NCBI RefSeq assembly: GCF_001676155.1
Contig: NZ_LZEW01000001.1
Coordinates: 806,001 to 870,000, forward strand
DNA from: Morganella psychrotolerans
GTDB taxonomy: Bacteria > Pseudomonadota > Gammaproteobacteria > Enterobacterales > Enterobacteriaceae
Direction of reading: 5' to 3'
DNA length: 64,000 nucleotides
The translations under genes were made by a program, and so were the position numbers. Position 1 is the stretch's first letter. Each line of letters begins with the position of its first letter. The notes under the pieces are model-generated. The model had not been told where the DNA came from. It worked only from the letters and a program-made list of their open reading frames with translations, and searched no databases. Shown here in pieces: positions 19,013 to 28,308 of this stretch.

Positions 19013-19780
19013 TCAGCCCCCGAATCCGGATCGAGATATAAAAAATGCACTGTTGTGGCGGCGAAGAATAGTAGCGGGTAAATCTTCGCTGATAGTGTCG
19101 TTTATCATCGCGCAGACAGCCCGGCGTTTCGTTGCAGCAGGCACCACACACACCATGTGGCGGGCGCTGAAAAGCGCGGGGATTGTCAGTGTCAGGGCAT
19201 AAAGCGGCACATCATCAGTCCGGGCAAAGCAGCCGTCATTAACCTGTTGCTGACGGCACTGTTCATCAAGCTGCACCCGTTTAACCACTGCCGGATCATT
19301 AAAGTCAGCCACCCACGGGTCATTAAACGCAATATGACCATTTTCCCCGACACCGAGGCAAACCAAATCAATAGGCGCGGCGTTGAGTAACGCACTGTAG
19401 CGGCGGCACTCGGCTTCGCTGTCCGTCGCATGGGCGCGGATAAAACAGGTGGCGGCGGGCTTGACCGCATCAAACAAATGCGCCTGAATATAGTGGCTGA
19501 ATGCCTGCGGTGCGCCCGGCGGCAACCCGATATATTCATCCATGTGAAATGCGGTTACTTTTGACCAGTCTATTTCACGAAATGATTGCAGATGCTGTAA
19601 AAATTCATTCTGTGATGGTGCGGAGGCAAAAACAATGCGTACCGCAGGTTGTGACGCCTGGCAGGCAAGGATGATGTCGCGGGCTTTTTCTGCGGCAGCG
19701 CGACCCATGGCATTGCGATCTGCATAAACGGCGTACTGTAACTTACCTTTCTGACCTGTGGTAATGGGTGTATCAGACAT
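19013..19780 (-). CDS. nagB: Glucosamine-6-phosphate deaminase-like protein
   Basis: A 255-residue member of the NagB/6-phosphogluconolactonase family. Motifs are AFHMDEYIGLP near residue 77 (catalytic Asp-Glu) and CLGVGENGHIAFNDP near 134-148 (catalytic His). The start at 19780 (MSDTPITTG) is chosen because its ATG overlaps the stop of the small ORF upstream; earlier in-frame codons run into that ORF. It converts glucosamine-6-phosphate to fructose-6-phosphate and ammonia. The length is slightly shorter than canonical NagB, so an operon-specific variant is possible. Confidence 0.88.
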   Translation of the reverse strand: MSDTPITTGQKGKLQYAVYADRNAMGRAAAEKARDIILACQASQPAVRIVFASAPSQNEFLQHLQSFREIDWSKVTAFHMDEYIGLPPGAPQAFSHYIQAHLFDAVKPAATCFIRAHATDSEAECRRYSALLNAAPIDLVCLGVGENGHIAFNDPWVADFNDPAVVKRVQLDEQCRQQQVNDGCFARTDDVPLYALTLTIPALFSARHMVCVVPAATKRRAVCAMINDTISEDLPATILRRHNSAFFISRSGFGG

Positions 19781-19904
19781 TAATATGTTCCTCTGACAGG
19801 TGCATAGCAGCCTCTTTAAAGCGGTATTCAAATCCGCCGGGCATGACCGGCAACGGTGGCGTGATATCAGTTTTACTGGTGCCGGGAGTCATTTCTGTTG
19901 TCAT
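19773..19904 (-). CDS. 43-residue ORF nested between epimerase and nagB
   Basis: ATG at 19904 overlaps the epimerase stop (ATGA), and the TGA stop overlaps the nagB ATG, so the frame is fitted exactly between two genes with no free bases. It encodes a Thr/Pro-rich start (MTTEMTPGTSKTDITPPLP) and a PGGFEYRFKEAAMHLSEEHINV-like tail (residues about 22-43). I do not recognise it. It could be a genuine small protein, a translational-coupling leader or the remains of a lost gene. Confidence 0.55.
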   Translation of the reverse strand: MTTEMTPGTSKTDITPPLPVMPGGFEYRFKEAAMHLSEEHINV

Positions 19905-21169
19905 GATGATTGTCCGCACAGTGCGACAATCAGTTGCAGATTGCGCATGATGTGAAACGGATCTTTTACCGGCAATGCGACCACTTTATTCAGCGGCTGC
20001 CCCGAGCGATCGCGGATCTGCGTCCATTCACCGTATTCATGATTCGGAAATGTTTTGAGGACATAATCAGCGGTCTGCTGATACAGGGCGTAAAATTCCG
20101 GGTCATCGGTCTGATCTGCCATCAGCAGCAGGGTATAAAGCGCTTCTGAGTGAACCCACCAGATTTTGGTGTCCCATGTGTCCTGAATCAGTTTTTCATA
20201 CGGGTCATTTCCCAGCAGGCGTCCGGCAGGCTCAGAGCCGTCCGCCTGTACATAACGGAACAGCCCGCCTTCTTTTTTATCCCAGCCCGTATGCCACATC
20301 AGCGATACAATTTTCCGGATAGCAGGCAGGTATTTCTCTGTTTCCCCGAGCAATTGCGCGGCATGGAAGCAAAACCACATATTTTCCAGGGTATGCCCCG
20401 GTGTTTTATGGCGGGCGAGCAGGGTATCACTATGTTCCGGTGACACGTTCATTTCCCGCGGGATAAGCGTGTCCGGTTCGTGCAGTTCAGTAAAAATCCG
20501 CGCCAGACTACGACGGGTAAGCGCCGTCAGCCGGGAAAGAGCCGAGTGCTGATACCGCAGGGCGTAACGCAGTAATTCGCTGACCGTGCCGAGCATAATC
20601 ATTTCATACGCATAAGGTTCAAAACCCGGCGGTGCGGGATACGGATCACTGCGGACGCACCCGGTCTGTAACCGCTGAAAAATAGTGTCATATAAATTAA
20701 GTGCGCGCTCAAAATACTCACTTTCGCCGGACACAAACGCATATTCACACAGCCCGATCACGATAAAGCAATCGGCATAAAATGAGGTGTCGTAACCCTC
20801 TCCCGGGGTCATTTCCAACTTATTACCGGTGCTACCCAGCAAAAAGGCACAGTGCCCGTTATCCAGAAACGCATGCGCGAGCAGAAAATCTGCCGTCTGT
20901 TTTGCGTGTGCGAGCAGGGGAACCGCATCCCCCTGACACAGCCCGCTGCGGATAAGGGCAGCCTGGCGGCTCTCATTCCAGAGGAAACGACCTTGTGACC
21001 AGGTAAATTTATTCTCACTCAGGCGTGTTGCGCCGTCATTACTAAAACACGTAAAAACGCCGCCATAATCCGTGTCAACCGCCTGCTGCCAGAACGGCAG
21101 AATATTGTGTTCGAGTTCCTGTTGCCACAGAGTACGGCACTGTTCGCGCTGTTGCGGTGATAACCCCAT
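19901..21169 (-). CDS. N-acylglucosamine 2-epimerase family protein
   Basis: A 422-residue AGE-family (alpha/alpha)6-barrel isomerase. It has the early WSQGRFLWNESRQAAL near residue 57, DTSFYADCFIVIGLCEYA near 131, a His in KTPGHTLENMWF near 250, and ...WTQIRDRSGQPLNKVVALPVKDPFHIMRNL near the C-terminus with the catalytic His. Family members interconvert GlcNAc and ManNAc or related sugars. Its place in an operon with nagA, nagB and an SSS transporter suggests it brings an imported N-acylated amino sugar into the nag pathway. Confidence 0.85.
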   Translation of the reverse strand: MGLSPQQREQCRTLWQQELEHNILPFWQQAVDTDYGGVFTCFSNDGATRLSENKFTWSQGRFLWNESRQAALIRSGLCQGDAVPLLAHAKQTADFLLAHAFLDNGHCAFLLGSTGNKLEMTPGEGYDTSFYADCFIVIGLCEYAFVSGESEYFERALNLYDTIFQRLQTGCVRSDPYPAPPGFEPYAYEMIMLGTVSELLRYALRYQHSALSRLTALTRRSLARIFTELHEPDTLIPREMNVSPEHSDTLLARHKTPGHTLENMWFCFHAAQLLGETEKYLPAIRKIVSLMWHTGWDKKEGGLFRYVQADGSEPAGRLLGNDPYEKLIQDTWDTKIWWVHSEALYTLLLMADQTDDPEFYALYQQTADYVLKTFPNHEYGEWTQIRDRSGQPLNKVVALPVKDPFHIMRNLQLIVALCGQSS

Positions 21170-21170
21170 C

Positions 21171-22661
21171 TTAATGTTCCCCGTCGCGGCTCAGTTTGTG
21201 CATAAGTTCTTCCACTTCCGGTTTTACCGGGTTTCTGCGGGCGATAATGGCTGCCAGCGTGAAGAACACCAGGGAGCAGAAGACCGGTCCGCCGACTGAC
21301 AGCGCCATTGATGGTGCCGTTACAAACAGTTTGGTCCCGGCAAAAACAGCCAGACCTATCAACATGGAGCTGATGGCAATTTTAGGTCCGCAATGCTTAT
21401 AGAACGGCAGAAGACCTAATACCATCGGGATAGAGGCCGGACCAATTAATCCGCCGAACCACACGACGATAAGTCCGATAATGCCGCCGAAATGCTCCTG
21501 ATTCAGAGCCAGGATCATGGTGCAGAGTGTAAAGGTGAATGTGACAACCCGTGCCATCCAGAGTGGTGTTTCACCATTAGCCCGTTTCACTCTTTTTGAG
21601 ATCAGCGGCAGAATATCCCGCGAGAGCACAGAACTGATGGCATTAGCATCAGATGCCACCATCGAGAGTGTTGCGGCAAACATGGATGCGAGGATCACCC
21701 CGACAAACCCGGCCGGTAAATATTTCAGTGTCAGCATCGAATAAATCTGAGTCTGTTCTGAATGCGGCACATCAGGGAGAAGCAGCGGGGCAGCCCACAT
21801 AGGCGCAAACAGGATCAACGGCCAGACAAGATAAAGTGAGGCGGAAAGCATCATAGCGCGGCGGGCTTGTTTGCCATCCGGTGAAGCGATAAAACGGGAG
21901 GCGAGGTTCCAGGTGCCGCCGTTATAACTGAGGAAACAGACAAATGCGAAGCTGGCAAAGAACAACGGACTGTACTGACCATTAAACCAGTCACTGTTAC
22001 CCGCCGGAAGTTTATCCCACATATCCAGATAGTTAGTGCCGATATCGCCCAATTGTGACTGCACGATAAAAAACATAATCACACCTGCCGCGATACCAAC
22101 CAGGAACTGGAAGAAATCATTCATGGTATCCGCCCACAGCCCGCCGACAGTGACATAAATCATCGCAACAGTACCGGAAATCAGCACACCGTAAATAACC
22201 GGGAGCCCCGTGAAACCGTAGAACAGCACACCGATTGCCGCATATTTTCCGGCGGTATCCAGTAATTTCAGTAACACACCGAGCCAGGCGATCAACTGCT
22301 GGGTTTTAATATCATAACGGATTTTCAGGTATTCAGTCGGTGACTGCACCTGTAATGCATTACGCAGCCGCGCCCAGCGGGGCACGATAAGCCAGGCACC
22401 AAGCAGGCACGCGATAGTCACGTTCAGCGCCCACCACACATACAGGTTAAAGCCGGACGCATAGGCAAGGGCGGCATAACCGGTAAACACCACACCTGAA
22501 TACCCGGACACATGATGCGAAATCCCGGCCAGCCACCAGGGCAGCCCGCCGCCGGCAACATAAAAATCGTTTGTACCTTTCACCCGGCGGTAAGCATTCA
22601 GGCCGATACCTATCATAATCACGAAGAAAAGTGAGAGTGTTATCCAATCCAGCATTTGCAT
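21171..22661 (-). CDS. Sodium:solute symporter (SSS family)
   Basis: A 496-residue inner-membrane symporter with about thirteen hydrophobic segments. It begins MQMLDWITLSLFFVIMIGIG and carries the SSS-type segments NDFYVAGGGLPWWLAGIS near residue 31 and an internal ...YVTVGGLWADTMNDFFQFLVG near 168-188. One base separates its stop from the epimerase start. By context it imports the amino sugar handled by the operon. Sodium coupling is family knowledge. Confidence 0.88.
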   Translation of the reverse strand: MQMLDWITLSLFFVIMIGIGLNAYRRVKGTNDFYVAGGGLPWWLAGISHHVSGYSGVVFTGYAALAYASGFNLYVWWALNVTIACLLGAWLIVPRWARLRNALQVQSPTEYLKIRYDIKTQQLIAWLGVLLKLLDTAGKYAAIGVLFYGFTGLPVIYGVLISGTVAMIYVTVGGLWADTMNDFFQFLVGIAAGVIMFFIVQSQLGDIGTNYLDMWDKLPAGNSDWFNGQYSPLFFASFAFVCFLSYNGGTWNLASRFIASPDGKQARRAMMLSASLYLVWPLILFAPMWAAPLLLPDVPHSEQTQIYSMLTLKYLPAGFVGVILASMFAATLSMVASDANAISSVLSRDILPLISKRVKRANGETPLWMARVVTFTFTLCTMILALNQEHFGGIIGLIVVWFGGLIGPASIPMVLGLLPFYKHCGPKIAISSMLIGLAVFAGTKLFVTAPSMALSVGGPVFCSLVFFTLAAIIARRNPVKPEVEELMHKLSRDGEH

Positions 22662-23025
22662 CTTATTGATTCCTTGTCGTTATTTTTATCAACATCATCA
22701 GGAAATACGTTGGTTGCGGTACTGAAAGAGCTATAGAAAATGATAAAGAGTCATAAAAACAGCAGAGCGTTACAGAGATATCAGGGTACTTCTTATCCGG
22801 AATGTACATTAATTACGCAGACTGTAAATATATTTAATTCCACTGTGTGTTATTAATACGATCTGACTCACAAATTAACCTTCGGACAAAGAAAAAAAAG
22901 ACGGAATTTATATGACAATGATGTGTGATACACATAGGATAATGGCACCGGATACTCTTGACATATCGGGTAGATAGCTGAAAATCAGAGTGTTCCCTAT
23001 CCTTTATCCGGAAAAATAAACAACT
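22662..23025. promoter_or_regulatory. Divergent promoter region of the amino-sugar locus
   Basis: 364 AT-rich bases between the transporter (minus) and the ROK repressor (plus). A TTGACA sits at about 22957 with a weak -10 seventeen bases later, within an imperfect ACTCT...AGAGT dyad. Operators for the ROK protein are expected here, but I cannot define them. Confidence 0.4.
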
Positions 23026-24186
23026 ATGGTGAAAACCTCTCTTTCGTCAGAACGCAGGCAGCATCTGTTCCGGCAGATTTTATCCGGATATAAAGATCAG
23101 GAAATCGTGACCCGCAAAGGGCTGGCAATACGTAACAATCTGCGCCCGGCGACCGTGACACAACTGATCGGTGAAATGATTCAGAGCGGACTTATCATTG
23201 ACGATACTATTAATCACCAGCCCGGACCCGGACGACCGGAAGTGGGTATTATTCCGAACCTCAGGCAACTGACCGCTATTTTTATCTGTATTGATGCCCG
23301 TAATATTATTGCCTCGCTGGTGGATATCAGAGGGATCGTGCTTTCCTCACTGAATCAGTCGTTACCCGACGACAATGTCGGCAGTGAGGTATTGCTGACG
23401 TGCCTGCGGAAACTGATCAGTCAGTTACTGAATAATTGCCTGTCGGATACCTGTATTCAGGGAATTATTATTTCTCTGCCCGGGGTCATTGATGCGAAGC
23501 TGAGCCACTGGCTTTACACTAATCGCTGGCCAAAAGCGCGCCATACCAATCTCTCTTTGCTGGAGACAGAATTTGCAATTCCGGTATGCCTGGTCAAAAA
23601 TTTGCAGGCGGAATTAAATGCATTTATCCTGGAAAATCATGACCTGGCAACAAAACGGGTTCTCTATGTTCACTGGGGGGAAGGGATAGGTGCGGCAAGT
23701 TATTCAAAACAGCAAATTAATGCCAATCAGCAGGGATTATTCGGCGAGCTGGGGCAACTGACACAGGGAGATGACCGGACAATTGAGCAAATGTTGTCAC
23801 TTTCTGCGTTACGCGGGACATTGAATGAGGCATTACCCGGGGATTTAAGTAATGAGCGGGCAGCCGCAAAAGCACTCAAAGATGCCGATATTACTGTATT
23901 ACCTTGTCTGAATAATGCGGTCAGCACCTGGAGCCGTGTTCTTGCCAATATTTATTTTATTCTTTTCCCTGATGTGATTATTTTTTCTGGTCCGTTTACA
24001 CACAATGATGCCTTATTTAACGGGATTATTGACGGATTTAACCAACGCGTACCGGACTATTTTGAACAAAATGTTATCTTCACCATTAACCATAAATCGT
24101 TTACTAATGAAATGAATGGCGCACTCTCACCATTTTTTGAAAAATTAGTGACGAAATATTGTCAGGATGATTGCGCAGTATTATGA
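23026..24186 (+). CDS. ROK-family transcriptional repressor (NagC/Mlc type)
   Basis: A 386-residue protein with an N-terminal winged helix (LAIRNNLRPATVTQLIGEMIQSGLI split over residues about 32-57) and a ROK sugar-binding fold (HWGEGIGAASYSKQQINANQQGLFGELGQL across about 218-248). The usual ROK zinc-site cysteines are not obvious. It is divergent from the nag-type operon and so probably represses it until an amino-sugar intermediate binds. It is not a kinase, because it keeps the DNA-binding domain. Confidence 0.85.
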   Translation: MVKTSLSSERRQHLFRQILSGYKDQEIVTRKGLAIRNNLRPATVTQLIGEMIQSGLIIDDTINHQPGPGRPEVGIIPNLRQLTAIFICIDARNIIASLVDIRGIVLSSLNQSLPDDNVGSEVLLTCLRKLISQLLNNCLSDTCIQGIIISLPGVIDAKLSHWLYTNRWPKARHTNLSLLETEFAIPVCLVKNLQAELNAFILENHDLATKRVLYVHWGEGIGAASYSKQQINANQQGLFGELGQLTQGDDRTIEQMLSLSALRGTLNEALPGDLSNERAAAKALKDADITVLPCLNNAVSTWSRVLANIYFILFPDVIIFSGPFTHNDALFNGIIDGFNQRVPDYFEQNVIFTINHKSFTNEMNGALSPFFEKLVTKYCQDDCAVL

Positions 24187-24201
24187 GGCTGATGAAAACA
24201 C

Positions 24202-24609
24202 ATGATTTACAGAAATAAAAATGTCCCGGAACTTATTGTCAGTCATTTAGAGAAAAGCCTCGCGTTTTGGGTCGGCATTCTTGGTTTTACGATTTTATAT
24301 GAACGCACTGAAGAACGTTTCGTCTATCTGGATTTAAACGGGGTTCAGTTTATGCTGGAGGAGCACCAGGAAGATCAATGGGTAACAGCACCATTGGTTC
24401 CTCCTTTCGGGCGCGGAGTTAATTTTCAGATTGATGTTGAACACCAGGATATGATTTTATCCGCATTAGAAAAAAATCATTATCCTTTATTTTCCGGACC
24501 ACAGGAAAGGGTATATCAGGTCAATAATACTGAACGGGTACAACGCCAATTCCTTGTTCAGGATCCGGACGGATATTTATTACGCCTGGTTCAGGTTATT
24601 AATCACTGA
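24202..24609 (+). CDS. Glyoxalase/bleomycin-resistance family protein
   Basis: A 135-residue VOC-fold protein with two beta-alpha-beta-beta-beta modules. The first is VPELIVSHLEKSLAFWVGIL...FVYLDLNGVQFMLEEH, and the second ends FLVQDPDGYLLRLVQ with the usual Glu ligand position occupied by other residues. It could be a drug-binding (bleomycin-resistance-like) protein or a small dioxygenase/isomerase. It lies just after the ROK gene. Confidence 0.8.
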   Translation: MIYRNKNVPELIVSHLEKSLAFWVGILGFTILYERTEERFVYLDLNGVQFMLEEHQEDQWVTAPLVPPFGRGVNFQIDVEHQDMILSALEKNHYPLFSGPQERVYQVNNTERVQRQFLVQDPDGYLLRLVQVINH

Positions 24610-24632
24610 GCAGCAGAAAAACCGGATAATAT

Positions 24633-24911
24633 TTATTCGATAGTTTTGGTCCAGGGATTGAATCCCGGATGCGTCTCTTCTTCCTGAATATCCTCATCCC
24701 GTGAATCAAGATACAGCGCTTCAACTTCTGCACGGGCCCAGGGGGTTCTGCGCAAAAATTTCAGACTCGACTTCACGCTCGGGTCACTTTTAAAACAATT
24801 TATCTTAATAATTTGAGACAGTTTGACCCAGCCATATCTGGCAACGAGTGCATTAACCTGCATTTCAAGTGTGACGCCGTGCAAAGGGTCTTTAGGCGTA
24901 TTCGCTGTCAT
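24633..24911 (-). CDS. VF530/DUF2132 family protein
   Basis: A 92-residue protein. The core [21 protein letters not shown] and [31 protein letters not shown] segments (residues about 8-70) are characteristic of the VF530 family. These are small DNA-binding-like proteins of unknown function. Single gene with its own start; the C-terminus is acidic. Confidence 0.8.
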   Translation of the reverse strand: MTANTPKDPLHGVTLEMQVNALVARYGWVKLSQIIKINCFKSDPSVKSSLKFLRRTPWARAEVEALYLDSRDEDIQEEETHPGFNPWTKTIE

Positions 24912-24973
24912 GAATAAAGTGTCCTGTTATATCAGATATCAAAAATAGGGAAACAGCCGGAGTTTAACACAGA

Positions 24974-26080
24974 TTACCGGTTTAATTCCTGTAACAGGCG
25001 TGTATTAAGGTACAGTTTTTCCCGCCCGGACTGCATTTCTTCCAGCACGCCTATTTCAACCAGTTGTTTCAGGTAAGCAGAGGCCGTCTGACGTTTTGCC
25101 ACACCCCGCTCAACAAGATTCTCTATCCGGCAATAAGGTTGCACAAAAAGAACCTGAATTAACTCATGAGTATAAATTTTAGGTAATTTTTCCCGTACGT
25201 ATCCGGTAATCTCTTCTATTAGCCTGCGGATAACGGCTATTTTCCGGGATGTCCATTTTGCTGTGTTTTCAGCGGCTTCCAGCATAAAGAGTATCCATGA
25301 CTCCCAATCATGGTTCTCTGTCACTCCGCGTAATAATGTGTAGTATTTATCCCGGTTTTCCAGAATGAAACGCGACAGATAGAGAATAGGTAATGACAGT
25401 ATGTCCGTCTGAATCAGATATAAAATATTCAGTATCCGCCCGGTTCGCCCGTTACCATCGGGAAACGGATGAATACATTCAAACTGATAGTGCAATATTG
25501 CCATTTTAATCAAAGGGTCAATATCATCTTCCGCGTGCAGGAATATCTCCCAGTTTGTCAGCAAATCCCGGATAACAGTTTCGCCTGACGGCGGGGTATA
25601 TATCACATTTGCGTATTGGTCGCTTAATACGGTTCCCGGCGTTTTGCGGATATCCGTCTGAATAGATCTCAGCGTTGTACAAATCTTTATTGCGGTATTA
25701 GTACACAGCGGAAATGTGTTTAACTGTGCAAAACCATTATGCAACGCAGTGCGGTAGCGTAATGCTTCTTTAGTTGCGGGGTCAGCATTCTCTTCGTGAC
25801 CGGCATACTGAAATAATTGATCGCTGGTGGTAACGATATTTTCAATACGGGAAGAATCTTTTGCTTCCAGCAACGGCAGAATATTGATCAGCAGGGCAGG
25901 ATCAGGAATCAGTTCTCCTGCCGTTTTCAGTTCAGCAACCGCCGCACGTGCAGTGATGCACGCTTTGAGTATTTTTCGTGTTTCAATAAGATCCAAATCC
26001 GGCGGCAGTGCCGGGAGCGCGTTGTAAGGGACTTTCGGATCATGAGTCATATGTTTACAAAACCTATTTTTTATCGACAT
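24974..26080 (-). CDS. Fic-domain protein with C-terminal winged helix
   Basis: A 368-residue Fic protein. The active-site motif is HPFPDGNGRTGR near residue 204 (HxFx[D/E]GNGRxxR). An inhibitory motif SSRIEN (S/TxxxE[G/N]) near residue 78 puts it in the class with an N-terminal inhibitory helix. A C-terminal winged-helix segment (GVAKRQTASAYLKQLVEIGVLEE split over about 327-350) suggests DNA binding. It probably AMPylates a protein target when the inhibitory helix is released. The start may be 26080 or the in-frame ATG at 26050. Confidence 0.88.
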   Translation of the reverse strand: MSIKNRFCKHMTHDPKVPYNALPALPPDLDLIETRKILKACITARAAVAELKTAGELIPDPALLINILPLLEAKDSSRIENIVTTSDQLFQYAGHEENADPATKEALRYRTALHNGFAQLNTFPLCTNTAIKICTTLRSIQTDIRKTPGTVLSDQYANVIYTPPSGETVIRDLLTNWEIFLHAEDDIDPLIKMAILHYQFECIHPFPDGNGRTGRILNILYLIQTDILSLPILYLSRFILENRDKYYTLLRGVTENHDWESWILFMLEAAENTAKWTSRKIAVIRRLIEEITGYVREKLPKIYTHELIQVLFVQPYCRIENLVERGVAKRQTASAYLKQLVEIGVLEEMQSGREKLYLNTRLLQELNR

Positions 26081-26170
26081 ATGACCATACTATGTTGATA
26101 GCATAAACATGTCACGTACTATATGTACGAAAAATCCACTTTTATCGACATATCACTGATATGTGTCGAT
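26070..26170. promoter_or_regulatory. Repeated TCGACATAT motifs at the fic promoter
   Basis: TTTATCGACATAT occurs identically at 26070-26082, over the fic start, and at 26141-26153. The latter is followed by an inverted ATATGTGTCGAT copy at 26159-26170. The arrangement resembles operators for an autoregulator. Confidence 0.5.
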
Positions 26171-26281
26171 GTGATAAAGGTATGCCGGTGAACAGAACGT
26201 ATTGCTGTTTTATTAATACATATGTTTTGACGAATATGACGTGGTGATATACATTGGCTGACAGATAACAAAGGAGAGGGT

Positions 26282-26617
26282 ATGGAACCATTACAGCTAT
26301 TCAAAATACTCAGTGACGAAACACGATTGAATATTATTTTGCTTTTAAAGGCATCAGGTGAATTGTGTGTCTGTGATATTTATACGGCATTAAACCTCTC
26401 TCAGCCAAAAACATCCCGCCATCTGGCTATGTTACGTGAAGCCGGAATTTTACTGGATTCTAAACACGGGAAATGGGTTCATTACCGGTTATCTCCCGCA
26501 TTATTACCCTGGATAAAACAAATTATAGACCAGGTTTATATCACCGAACAAAGCAGAGTATCCGGACTACTGAGTCCGATAAAAAACAAATCCTCTGCCG
26601 GCAATTGTATCGGTTAA
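26282..26617 (+). CDS. arsR: ArsR-family arsenic repressor
   Basis: A 111-residue ArsR/SmtB winged-helix protein. The metalloid-sensing ELCVCDI (vicinal Cys) lies near residue 30-36, followed by the recognition helix LSQPKTSRHLAMLREAGIL. This Cys-x-Cys is the As(III)/Sb(III)-binding site of enterobacterial ArsR. It lies directly upstream of arsB and probably represses the pair until arsenite binds. AGGAGAGG provides a strong ribosome site. Confidence 0.92.
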   Translation: MEPLQLFKILSDETRLNIILLLKASGELCVCDIYTALNLSQPKTSRHLAMLREAGILLDSKHGKWVHYRLSPALLPWIKQIIDQVYITEQSRVSGLLSPIKNKSSAGNCIG

Positions 26618-26701
26618 AAAAAATTTAAACATACGCATCTGATAATTCATATATGAAATCGTGACGACTAACAGTCCCTCATATTTCAAAAGAGGCAACG
26701 C

Positions 26702-27992
26702 ATGCTCATTGCATCATTTATTTTTATTCTGACTATCACCTTTGTTATCTGGCAACCCAAAGGACTTGGTATCGGATGGAGCGCAACTATTGGCGCAATA
26801 TTGGCACTGATATCCGGAGTTATCAGTTTTCAGGATATCCCGGTTGTCTGGAATATTGTCTGGAATGCGACTGCGACATTTGTTGCGGTTATTATCATCA
26901 GTTTACTTCTGGATGAAAGTGGTTTTTTTGAATGGGCAGCACTGCATGTGGCTAAATGGGGCGGCGGAAAAGGGCGCTTATTATTTACTTATATTATTTT
27001 GTTGGGCGCATCCGTTGCCGCTCTGTTTGCCAATGATGGGGCGGCATTAATTCTGACGCCGATTGTGATTGCCATGTTGCTCGCATTAGGTTTCAGTAAA
27101 GGCACAACACTGGCATTTGTTATGGCGGCCGGGTTTATAGCGGATACAGCAAGTCTCCCGCTGATTGTCTCTAACCTGGTTAATATCGTTTCTGCTGATT
27201 TCTTTAATATCAGCTTTAACGAGTATGCCTCTGTAATGATCCCCGTTGATATTGCAGCAATTATAGCAACACTGGTGATGTTACATTGGTTTTTCCGCAA
27301 AGATATTCCTCAGCACTATACCGTATCAAAGCTGAATAGCCCGGCATCGGCAATTAAAGACCCGGCAACGTTTAAAGCCGGATGGTGTGTATTACTGCTG
27401 TTATTGATCGGCTTTTTTGTATTAGAGCCATTAGGTATTCCTGTCAGCGCCATTGCGGCAACGGGTGCGTTAATACTTTATGTCATTGCATCAGCCGGGA
27501 AGGTGATTAATACCGCAACCGTATTACGCGGCGCACCATGGCAAATAGTTATTTTTTCACTGGGAATGTATCTGGTTGTTTATGGTTTAAAAAATGCAGG
27601 CCTGACGAATTATCTTTCAGACATATTGAATTACCTTTCAGGTATTGGTCTTTGGGCGGCCACATTAGGTACAGGGTTTATCACCGCTTTTCTATCCTCC
27701 GTAATGAACAATATGCCGACAGTATTAATTGGCGCATTATCAATTGAAGGAAGTGAGGCAAGTGGATTAATACAGCAGGCAATGATGTATGCCAATGTGA
27801 TTGGTGCAGATTTAGGACCTAAAATTACACCAATAGGCAGCTTGGCGACACTGTTATGGCTTCATGTTTTATCACAAAAAAAATATCACCATTACATGGG
27901 GCTATTACTTCAGAACCGGCATTATCATGACCATTCCTGTGTTAACCGTCACATTGGTCGCGCTGGCGCTTCGTTTGTCTGTCCTGAATTAA
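26702..27992 (+). CDS. arsB: Arsenite efflux pump ArsB, frameshifted as given
   Basis: Corrected length 429 residues, the usual ArsB length. It is an inner-membrane carrier with about twelve hydrophobic segments; [18 protein letters not shown] near residue 110 and [14 protein letters not shown] near 338 are typical. An extra A in the eight-base run at 27876-27883 shifts the last 36 codons. With it removed the frame reads [17 protein letters not shown] and ends ...ALRLSVLN. As given, the ORF runs to 28006 with an unrelated tail. It extrudes As(III) and Sb(III). No arsC follows. Confidence 0.85.
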
Positions 27993-28107
27993 GAGAGATA
28001 GCATGAGTATAATATTTCACCCATTTGCATTTTTTTTCTTCCGTAAATTGATACAGGACAAGTTAATAAGATTCAATCTCATTGTTTAAGCGTTATCATA
28101 AGAAAAT

Positions 28108-28165
28108 CAGAAAAGAACCGGAACATCGCGCTCAGGATATAATCTAAAGCGCGGTTACCGGTTTT
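28108..28165 (+). terminator. Terminator after arsB
   Basis: Imperfect long stem between GAACCGGAACATCGCGCT and AAGCGCGGTTACCGG, followed by TTTTTAT. It ends the arsRB unit. Confidence 0.55.
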
Positions 28166-28186
28166 TATGATTTTATTTAAGATAAC

Positions 28187-28261
28187 TATACCCGATGTTA
28201 TTCAGGATGCAGGCAGGCGTAGTAACGCCAATAAACCTGTCGTTTGAATGAATAGGGTATA
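28187..28261. repeat. ERIC repeat, internally deleted (75 bp)
   Basis: TATACCCGATGTTATTC...TTTGAATGAATAGGGTATA, a shortened ERIC between arsB and the YeeE/YedE gene. Together with the terminator above it fills most of the 316-base gap here. Confidence 0.8.
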
Positions 28262-28308
28262 TTGAGGAATGTTTATGTGGTTCACTGCGCTTTTAAGGGA
28301 GTCTGCTC

